From an uncultured Chloroflexota bacterium (lineage in GTDB: Bacteria; Chloroflexota; Dehalococcoidia; UBA2979): a DNA stretch of 10,985 bases. How positions within the stretch are numbered: position 1 is the first letter of the stretch; each line of letters starts with the position of its first letter. Below are positions 5,764 to 10,985 of the stretch, piece after piece. The notes below the pieces were generated by a model, which worked only from the letters and a program-made list of their open reading frames with translations, did not search any database and was not told where the DNA came from. The position numbers and the translations under genes were made by a program. Location of the stretch: positions 2,962 through 13,946 of the forward strand of contig CADEHD010000001.1 in assembly GCA_902827055.1 (NCBI GenBank), read 5' to 3'.

Positions 5764-7658
5764 TGGCCTACTGGGGAGGCGGCGGCCCATCCGGGTGGAG
5801 CGGCGGCGGTCCTGGCGAGGGCGGCGGCGGCCGGCGCGGCCGCACGGACGGCTGGGACTACGACGAGCTGGGCAAGGTCTACGACCCGGCCCTGTTCAGG
5901 CGGCTGCTCCCGTTCATGGCTCCGTTCAAGGGGCGCGCGATCCTCGCGGTGATCGCGATGACCATCTACTCGGCGACCTCGTATGCACAGCCGTACGTCA
6001 TCGGGCGCGGCATCGAGCGGTTGCGGGCCGATCCCAACGCCAGCGACCTCGCCACCGTCGGCGGTTCGCTCGTCGTACTCGCGATCCTGTCGTGGCTCAC
6101 CCAGTGGTGGCAGCGCCTGATGACCGGGTACATCGGCCACCACATCCTGTACGACATGCGCAATCGCCTGTTCACGCACCTCCAGAAGCTGTCGCTGCGC
6201 TTCTACGACAACCAGGAGGTCGGACGCGTGATGTCGCGCGTGACCTCCGACGTGGTCGTGCTACAGGAGCTGCTGACCACCGGGCTGCTGAACGTCCTCG
6301 CGGACTTCCTCGGCCTCGCGCTGATCGTCTTCTTCCTCGTTGCGCTGGACTGGCAGCTCGCGCTCGTCTCGATGTCCGTCATCCCCGTCATGCTCCTGTT
6401 CATGTGGTGGTGGCAGGGCCGCGCGGCGCGCACGTTCATCCGCGTGCGGCAGGCGATCGCCCTCGTGAACTCGAACATCAACGAGAACGTGTCCGGCGTG
6501 CGCGTGGTGCAGTCGCTCGGCCGTGAGGGCAAGAACCTCGAGGAGTTCGAGCGCCTGAACCGCATGAACCTCACCTCGAACCTCGACGCCAGCAAGCTGC
6601 AGGCTGCGGTGATGCCGATGGTCGAGTTGTTGTCGACCGTCGCAACCGTCCTGGTCCTGTTCGTGATCGGCGTGCGCCTGGCCGGGGGGAGTCTCGGAGG
6701 CGAGTCAGCGCTGGGGTTCGCGGTCGCGTTCACCCTCTACATCCAGCGTTTCTTTAACCCCGTGCGCGACATCGTGCTGCAGTACACGCAACTCCAGCGC
6801 GCGACCGCGGGCGCGCACCGCGTGTTCGAGCTGCTCGACTGGGAGCCCGAGATCCAGGACGCGCCGAACGCCGTCGTCATGCCCGACATCGAGGGCAAGG
6901 TCGACTTCCATCACGTCGACTTCGCGTACGTGCCCGGCGTCCCCGTGCTTCGCGATTTCGACCTGCACGTGCAGCCGGGGGAGACCATCGCGCTGGTGGG
7001 ACACACCGGCGCCGGCAAGACCTCCGTGACTGCGCTCATCAACCGCTCGTACGAGATCAACGGCGGCAGCATCGAGATCGACGGTGTCGATTTGCGCCAG
7101 ATCGAGCGCGCCTCGTTGACCAGGCGGATGAGCGTGGTGCTCCAGGAGCCGTACCTGTTCTCCGGCACGATCGCCGACAACATTCGCTACGGCCGGCTCG
7201 AGGGCAGCGACGCCGACGTGCGCCGGGCCGCCGAGGCCGTCGGCGCGAACGGCTTCATCGAGCGCCTGCCGCTGGGCTACGCCACTGAGTTGCACGAGCG
7301 CGGCCAGAACCTCAGCGTCGGCCAGCGCCAGCTCATCGCGTTTGCGCGAGCGATCATCGCGGAGCCTCGCATCCTCATCCTCGACGAGGCGACCGCGAAC
7401 GTGGACACGCAGACGGAACGCGTGATCCAGCGCGCGTTGCAGGTCCTGCTCCGCGGGCGCACCTCCTTCGTGATTGCGCACCGCCTGTCGACGATTCGCG
7501 ACGCGACGCGCATCGTGGTCATGGAGGCGGGCCACATCGCGGAGATCGGTTCGCACGAGGAGTTGATGGGACTCGGTGGGATCTACGCGGACCTGTACCG
7601 CATGACGTACTCCCGCCAGGGCGAGGCCGCCGTCGCCGTGGCCGGCGACAGCCCGTAG
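5763..7658 (+). CDS. ABC exporter half-transporter, subunit with the catalytic ATP site
   Basis: 631 residues; its ATG shares one base with the upstream stop, so synthesis of the two halves is coupled. The N-terminus is unusual: about 24 residues dominated by glycine (Gly runs at 5-8, 14-16, 20-23), then a basic RRGR. The transmembrane domain covers about 55-340, with hydrophobic helices near 58-80, 101-119, 170-195, 200-217, 285-304 and 315-330. The nucleotide-binding domain has Walker A GHTGAGKT (413-420), Q-loop Q461, Walker B ILILDE (537-542) with the catalytic E542 present, D-loop NVD and H-loop H573 in IAHRLSTI. The signature is LSVGQ (517-521) instead of LSGGQ. Its intact Walker A/B and histidine would pair with the partner's LSGGQ as the hydrolysing site. 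Substrate unknown. Confidence 0.95.
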   Translation: MAYWGGGGPSGWSGGGPGEGGGGRRGRTDGWDYDELGKVYDPALFRRLLPFMAPFKGRAILAVIAMTIYSATSYAQPYVIGRGIERLRADPNASDLATVGGSLVVLAILSWLTQWWQRLMTGYIGHHILYDMRNRLFTHLQKLSLRFYDNQEVGRVMSRVTSDVVVLQELLTTGLLNVLADFLGLALIVFFLVALDWQLALVSMSVIPVMLLFMWWWQGRAARTFIRVRQAIALVNSNINENVSGVRVVQSLGREGKNLEEFERLNRMNLTSNLDASKLQAAVMPMVELLSTVATVLVLFVIGVRLAGGSLGGESALGFAVAFTLYIQRFFNPVRDIVLQYTQLQRATAGAHRVFELLDWEPEIQDAPNAVVMPDIEGKVDFHHVDFAYVPGVPVLRDFDLHVQPGETIALVGHTGAGKTSVTALINRSYEINGGSIEIDGVDLRQIERASLTRRMSVVLQEPYLFSGTIADNIRYGRLEGSDADVRRAAEAVGANGFIERLPLGYATELHERGQNLSVGQRQLIAFARAIIAEPRILILDEATANVDTQTERVIQRALQVLLRGRTSFVIAHRLSTIRDATRIVVMEAGHIAEIGSHEELMGLGGIYADLYRMTYSRQGEAAVAVAGDSP

Positions 7659-7668
7659 ACACCCCGGT

Positions 7669-7702
7669 CGGCCGAGGCGGCGCGCCGCGCCGTGTTCGGC
7701 CG
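7669..7702 (+). terminator. GC-rich stem-loop just after the ABC operon
   Basis: CGGCCGA (7669-7675) is the exact complement of TCGGCCG (7696-7702). Inside, GGCG (7676-7679) can pair with CGCC (7688-7691). The hairpin begins 10 bases after the stop of the second transporter gene, so it may end or stabilise that transcript. No T-run follows, so it is not a classic intrinsic terminator. Confidence 0.35.
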
Positions 7703-7781
7703 TCGTACGCCAGCGTTGCGGACCCTCGGATGCGCGCAGGCCCTTGCCGGGCGCGTACCATGAACTCGTGAGGGAACGCAC

Positions 7782-7799
7782 GTGCTCGATGGCGAGCAC
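7782..7799 (+). promoter_or_regulatory. Perfect 7-bp hairpin or palindromic operator upstream of the PspC gene
   Basis: GTGCTCG (7782-7788), a four-base ATGG loop, then CGAGCAC (7793-7799). It lies 22 bases before the GGAGG ribosome site of the PspC-domain gene. It could be an RNA hairpin in the leader or a dyad site for a dimeric regulator. A TACCAT (7756-7761) upstream could serve as a -10, but I see no matching -35, so no promoter is called. Confidence 0.4.
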
Positions 7800-7831
7800 A
7801 GTGCCGCACCCGGAGCGCATCGGAGGCTGAC

Positions 7832-8326
7832 ATGGCTGCAACTCGGCTGACCCGCGAGAAGAACGGCGCGATGCTCGGCGGCGTATGTGCCGGGATCGCG
7901 AACACCTATCACGTCGACGCGACCCTCGTGCGTGTCGCGTTCGTGCTGCTCACCATCCTGTCGAGTGGTCTCGGGCTTGTCTTCTACGTCGCGGCGTGGC
8001 TCGTGATGCCCGCCAGCGGGCAGGCCTCGATGGGCGCCGGCGAGATTGCGCGCGCGAACATCGACGACGTCGTCACCACCGCGAAACAGCGCGTGGTAGA
8101 CCTGACTCGCGCGCGCCCCGACACGATCAAGAGCGGCGCACGCCGCGCCGCCGATGACCTCGCGAGGGCCGCACGTGGCGCGCGCGACACCTTCTCGATG
8201 GGCGGGACCACGACCGGCGGCGCCACCCCGGACGCCGCCGCCTGGCGCCCGCCCGAGGCGAACCCGCGCGCGCGGCACGGCGGGTTCAAGCCACCGCGCA
8301 ACCGCCCGCCCGTGGAACGCGTCTAG
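7832..8326 (+). CDS. PspC-domain membrane protein with long soluble tail
   Basis: 164 residues, ATG with GGAGG (7822-7826) 5 bases upstream. Residues 5-60 form a PspC domain: LTREKNGAMLGGVCAGIANTY, then YHVDATLVRVAFVLLTIL and one membrane helix (about 34-58) ending YVAAWLVMP. PspC domains occur in phage-shock envelope-stress proteins and many stand-alone membrane proteins. Residues 68-121 are a charged Ala/Arg-rich amphipathic helical region (GEIARANIDDVV to ARGARDTF), and 122-164 are a disordered Gly/Pro/Arg-rich tail. No pspA, pspB or pspF gene is nearby, so a phage-shock role is not established; a membrane sensor or scaffold is reasonable. The stop shares a base with the next start (TAGTG), so the hotdog thioesterase downstream is probably co-translated. 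Confidence 0.88.
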   Translation: MAATRLTREKNGAMLGGVCAGIANTYHVDATLVRVAFVLLTILSSGLGLVFYVAAWLVMPASGQASMGAGEIARANIDDVVTTAKQRVVDLTRARPDTIKSGARRAADDLARAARGARDTFSMGGTTTGGATPDAAAWRPPEANPRARHGGFKPPRNRPPVERV

Positions 8327-8772
8327 TGACTCCCGAAGGCCTCGCCGACGCGGAGCGCGCGCGGCTCGTCGGGTTGGTGGATGCCGGGGGCGTGGCGTTC
8401 TGGCGCTACCTCGATATCACGCTCGAGGAGCTGCACGACGTCGGCCACGTGACGCTGCGGATGCCCATGCGCGCCGAGCTCGAGACCCGGCGCCCCGGCG
8501 TGATGCACGGTGGCGCGCTCGCCTCGCTGATCGACGCTGCGTGCGGCGGCGCCGTGACCACGCTCCGCCGCGCCGATGACGACACGTGGACCGGACAGGC
8601 CACCACCGACCTCAACATCACGTACCTCAACGCCGCCACCACCGACGTCCTGGCCGAGGGCCGCGTGCTGAGGAGCGGTCGCGCGATCGCCTACGCGCAG
8701 GCGGAGATCCGAGACCTCGCTGGCAACGTGGTAGCCGTCGGGCGCGCCACCTACATGATCCTGCGCCGCTGA
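8326..8772 (+). CDS. PaaI-type hotdog-fold thioesterase
   Basis: 148 residues, GTG start overlapping the previous stop by one base. The hotdog domain covers about 21-146. Its hallmark is MHGGALASLIDAACGGA (60-76), in which the H61-G62-G63 turn caps the long central helix and D70 sits where this family places its catalytic acid. The strands that follow, TTDLNITYLNAA (93-104), DVLAEGRVLRSGRAIAYAQAEI (107-128) and VVAVGRATYMIL (135-146), are typical of acyl-CoA thioesterases of the PaaI/YbgC group. Length is normal for a single-domain member. It probably hydrolyses acyl- or aryl-CoA thioesters in the cytoplasm; the substrate cannot be read from sequence. Coupling to a PspC gene is unexplained. 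Confidence 0.9.
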   Translation: MTPEGLADAERARLVGLVDAGGVAFWRYLDITLEELHDVGHVTLRMPMRAELETRRPGVMHGGALASLIDAACGGAVTTLRRADDDTWTGQATTDLNITYLNAATTDVLAEGRVLRSGRAIAYAQAEIRDLAGNVVAVGRATYMILRR

Positions 8773-8785
8773 CAGCAGAGAGCCC

Positions 8786-8810
8786 GCAGCGGCGCCGCGT
8801 GGCGCGCTGC
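8786..8810. terminator. Hairpin between convergent genes, possible shared terminator
   Basis: GCAGC (8786-8790) pairs with GCTGC (8806-8810) and GCGCC (8792-8796) with GGCGC (8801-8805), leaving one bulged G (8791) and a GCGT loop. The ten-pair, GC-rich stem fills most of the 43-base gap between the thioesterase stop and the oppositely oriented phosphatase stop. It could halt transcription from both sides. No T-tract is present on either strand, so termination efficiency is uncertain. Confidence 0.5.
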
Positions 8811-8815
8811 TCGCG

Positions 8816-9484
8816 CTACTCGGAGAGCAGGTCGCCCGGGATCGCGCTCGCATCACCGAGGCGGCGCACCACTGAGAAGCGCGGCGCACCCTCGGGGTGT
8901 CGCCCGCGCGGCCAGTGCGCGATCTCGGTCACCGAGGCGTGCGGCACCGCGGTCTCTGCCATCCACGCGTTCCTCGAGGTCAGACCCCACGCCCAGCGCA
9001 GTGCCGCGTCGATCACGCCCGCGTGCGTGACGATGGCGAGCGTGTCGCCCGCCGAGGCGTGCAGTACCAGCGAGGTCAGTAACGCAGTGACTCGAGTCTG
9101 GAAGTCCGCCAGCGACTCGCCGGCCCCGCGGTGCTCCGGGTGCCAGACCGCGAGGTCGGGTCGCGCCGCCTGCACCTCGGCGTAGGAGCGCACACCGTCG
9201 TCGCTGAGCACGAACTCGCGCAGGGCCGCCTCGACGCGGACCTCGAGCGCCAGCGTGCGGGCGATTCGCTCCGCCGTCGCGCGTGCGCGCACGAACGGAC
9301 TCGAGACGAGCGCCGTGACGCTCTCCCCACCGAGCGCAGGACCGAGCCAGTCCGCCTGCGCCTCGCCGCGGGCGCTGAGCGGCGTCTCCGCGCCCAGCGC
9401 CGAACCGGACTCGACGTGGGCGTGACGTACGAGGAGCAGGCGGACCGGCAGCCCGTCCGGACCGTCTGGGAGCAGGTCGGTCAC
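8816..9484 (-). CDS. Histidine phosphatase superfamily protein (phosphoglycerate mutase-like)
   Basis: 222 residues read leftward from GTG at 9484-9482, which overlaps the upstream stop (GTGA). The catalytic RHG-type motif is LLLVRHAHVESG (16-27), with R20 and the nucleophile H21, here RHA rather than RHG. Further family residues are PLSARGEAQADWLG (35-48), SSPFVRARATAERIA (61-75) with its phosphate-binding arginines, an acidic candidate E90, and the second catalytic histidine H154 in IVTHAGVIDA. All pocket residues appear present, so it should be an active phosphatase or mutase. Members range from cofactor-dependent mutases to sugar-phosphate and nucleotide phosphatases, and the substrate is not predictable. 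It is last in the ruvB-ridA-phosphatase operon. Confidence 0.9.
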   Translation of the reverse strand: MTDLLPDGPDGLPVRLLLVRHAHVESGSALGAETPLSARGEAQADWLGPALGGESVTALVSSPFVRARATAERIARTLALEVRVEAALREFVLSDDGVRSYAEVQAARPDLAVWHPEHRGAGESLADFQTRVTALLTSLVLHASAGDTLAIVTHAGVIDAALRWAWGLTSRNAWMAETAVPHASVTEIAHWPRGRHPEGAPRFSVVRRLGDASAIPGDLLSE

Positions 9485-9873
9485 GACGCGCTCCCCAGCA
9501 CAGCCTCAACCTCGATCTCCACGCGGTGCGCGGGCAGCAGCAGGCCGGCGACCTGGACAAGCGTCAGCGCCGGGCGCGTCTCGCCCAGGGCGGCGCGCAG
9601 GGCGGTGGTCACCGCCTCCCACTCCTCGATCCGCGTCACGTAGACGCGCGCGGCCACGATGTCGGCGAGCGTGCCGCCAGCCTGCGCGAGGGCGCCGGCG
9701 ATCACCTCGAGGGCCAGCGCCGTTTGCTCCTCGACGGTCGGTGGCACCGAGCCATCCGGACGGGTGCCCGTGGTGCCGGCGACCCAGACGCGGTCGCCGA
9801 CGACCACGGCACGCGAGTAGCCGACCCGCTCTTCCCACGGGCCTCCCGAGGAGATCCGTCGTCGCGAGGTCAC
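9481..9873 (-). CDS. RidA (YjgF/UK114) family protein, probably a non-canonical subgroup
   Basis: 130 residues from GTG at 9873-9871, overlapping the ruvB stop (GTGA). The fold signature is clear: SGGPWEERVGYSRAVVVG (9-26), VWVAGTTGTRPDGS (29-42), EEQTALALEVIAGALAQAGGTLADIVAARVYVT across 48-80, and a terminal HRVEIEVEAVL (116-126). RidA proteins form trimers; canonical members hydrolyse reactive enamines and imines such as 2-aminoacrylate, using an arginine just before the last strand. Here the aligned stretch reads VAGLLLPAHRVEIEVEA, with Gly/Leu where canonical proteins have VAR. The nearest arginine is R117, several residues later. The protein may therefore belong to a Rid subgroup without imine deaminase activity. 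That reading depends on a hand alignment. Confidence 0.9.
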   Translation of the reverse strand: MTSRRRISSGGPWEERVGYSRAVVVGDRVWVAGTTGTRPDGSVPPTVEEQTALALEVIAGALAQAGGTLADIVAARVYVTRIEEWEAVTTALRAALGETRPALTLVQVAGLLLPAHRVEIEVEAVLGSAS

Positions 9874-10985
9874 GCCTGGGCGTCCGGCTCACCGGCGGCC
9901 GCCCCGAAGAGCGGCGCCTGGGCGGCGTACGCCGGATGCACCACCGGCGTGACCGTTGGCACTGGCGCCTCGAGGCCGAGATGCACGTACGCCAGTCGCC
10001 CTGCGATCCGTCCACGGGGCGTGCGCTGCAGGAACCCGAGCTTGAGCAGGTACGGCTCGTACACGTCCATGATCGTGTCGGGCTCCTCGGAGATCGCCGC
10101 CGCCAGCGTGTCGAGGCCCACCGGACCGCCGTTGAAGCGCTCGATGATTGCGCGCAGCAGCTCACGGTCCATGGCGTCCAGTCCGAGCTCGTCGATCTCC
10201 AGGCGCTCGAGCGCGGCCCGTGCCAGGTCGAGGGTGATCGTCCCGTCGCCCTCGACGTCGGCGTAGTCGCGGACCCGCCGCAGCAGCCGGTTGGCGACAC
10301 GGGCCGTGCCTCGGGAGCGCCGCGCCACCTCAGCGACGGCCGCGTCCTCGATGGTGCACCCGAGCACGCCCGCCGAGCGGCGCAGGATCAGCCCGAGCGC
10401 ATCCTCGTTGTAGAAGTCGAGGCGATAGGCCGCGCCGAAGCGGTCGCGGAGTGGCTGGGAGATCAGCGCGAACCGGGTGGTGGCCCCGATAAGCGTGAAC
10501 CGGTTGAGGCGCAGCCGCACGTCGCGGGCCTTCGGCCCCTTCCCGAGGATGATGTCGACGGAGAAGTCCTCCATCGCCGGGTAGAGCACCTCCTCGACCG
10601 CGAGCGGGAGGCGGTGGATCTCGTCGATGAACAGCCCGTCGCCCGGCTGCAGGCTCGTGAGCAGCGAGGCCAGGTCGCCGGGGCGCTCGATCGCCGGTCC
10701 GCTCGTGATCCGGATCGACATCCCGAGCTCGGCCGCGACGATCATCGCGAGCGTCGTCTTGCCGAGGCCCGGCGGGCCATGGAACAGGACGTGGTCGAGG
10801 GGTTCCTCGCGCGCCTTCGCCGCGCGGATGGCGATGTCGAGGTTCCGCTTGACCGTCTCCTGGCCGAAGTACTGGTCGAGGCGCCGCGGGCGGAGCGTGG
10901 TCTCGACGCCGGCATCCTCGACCGTCGGGACGGGGGTCAGCGGGCCCGAGCGCTCTGGGCGCGGGCGACGCTCATCCGCGGATTC
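9870..10985 (-). CDS. ruvB: Holliday junction branch-migration helicase RuvB (N-terminus beyond window)
   Basis: 371 residues are visible; the frame is open to the right edge and the start lies outside. RuvB is the AAA+ hexamer that, with RuvA, drives branch migration of Holliday junctions before RuvC cleavage. Counting from the edge: LRPRRLDQYFGQETV (31-45), Walker A GPPGLGKT (70-77), Walker B LFIDEIHRL (118-126), sensor 1 TLIGATTR (164-171), arginine-finger region QPLRDRFGA (177-185), and the C-terminal winged helix ending GFLQRTPRGRIAGRLAYVHLGL. About 30 extra residues rich in Ala and Pro follow the usual end. The segment before the AAA+ core is Arg/Pro-rich and already slightly longer than in E. 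coli. An internal ATG at 10745 is not the start, because the Walker A motif lies upstream of it. No ruvA or ruvC is in the window. Confidence 0.96.
   Translation of the reverse strand, partial: ESADERRPRPERSGPLTPVPTVEDAGVETTLRPRRLDQYFGQETVKRNLDIAIRAAKAREEPLDHVLFHGPPGLGKTTLAMIVAAELGMSIRITSGPAIERPGDLASLLTSLQPGDGLFIDEIHRLPLAVEEVLYPAMEDFSVDIILGKGPKARDVRLRLNRFTLIGATTRFALISQPLRDRFGAAYRLDFYNEDALGLILRRSAGVLGCTIEDAAVAEVARRSRGTARVANRLLRRVRDYADVEGDGTITLDLARAALERLEIDELGLDAMDRELLRAIIERFNGGPVGLDTLAAAISEEPDTIMDVYEPYLLKLGFLQRTPRGRIAGRLAYVHLGLEAPVPTVTPVVHPAYAAQAPLFGAAAGEPDAQA

Noticed and set aside
3904..5790. Antisense open frame of 628 codons opposite the first ABC subunit
   Set aside because: It mirrors a gene with complete ABC motifs; the composition (His, Asp, Arg, Val rich) is typical of a shadow frame.
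6705..7841. Antisense open frame opposite the second ABC subunit and the following gap
   Set aside because: Same reason: the + strand codes for Walker A, signature and Walker B motifs through this region.
1..10985. CRISPR array, tRNA, rRNA or insertion sequence
   Set aside because: No regularly spaced repeats, no cloverleaf or rRNA-like stretch, and no transposase or terminal inverted repeats were seen.

Overview
The window is high-GC bacterial DNA, densely coded, with frequent stop/start overlaps between neighbouring genes (ATGA, GTGA, TTGA, TGATG, TAGTG). No rRNA or tRNA is visible. The gene content does not fix the taxon. The style (GC-rich, GTG and TTG starts, this phage packaging cassette next to housekeeping genes) would suit Chloroflexota or an actinobacterial lineage, and that is only an inference.

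Left part (1-3719, + strand): a block of phage origin. In order it holds the end of an unidentified gene, two small helical proteins of unknown function, a terminase large subunit (ATPase plus RNase H-like nuclease), a four-cysteine helix-turn-helix protein, and an SPP1 gp6-type portal protein. All six genes overlap end to end, so they form one translationally coupled packaging cassette. The portal ends early and no capsid, protease or tail gene follows. This looks like the right-hand edge of a prophage remnant or other domesticated phage island. The left part of the element lies outside the window.

Junction (3720-3918): about 200 bp without a gene. It holds short tandem repeats and then a convincing extended -10 promoter flanked by a 9-bp inverted repeat. 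It reads into the next operon.

Middle (3919-7658, + strand): two half-size ABC exporters joined by a TGATG overlap. Their ATP-site motifs are complementary: one carries a degenerate Walker B and H-loop with a normal LSGGQ, the other a normal Walker B and H-loop with an altered LSVGQ. This is the signature of a heterodimeric exporter with one catalytic and one degenerate site.

Then (7832-8772, + strand): a PspC-domain membrane protein with a long soluble tail, overlapping by one base with a PaaI-type hotdog thioesterase. A strong hairpin separates this pair from a convergent operon.

Right part (8816-10985, - strand): a coupled operon read right to left, ruvB (Holliday junction helicase motor, N-terminus off the window), a RidA-family protein that seems to lack the family's catalytic arginine, and a histidine phosphatase. 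The junctions between these genes are both GTGA overlaps.
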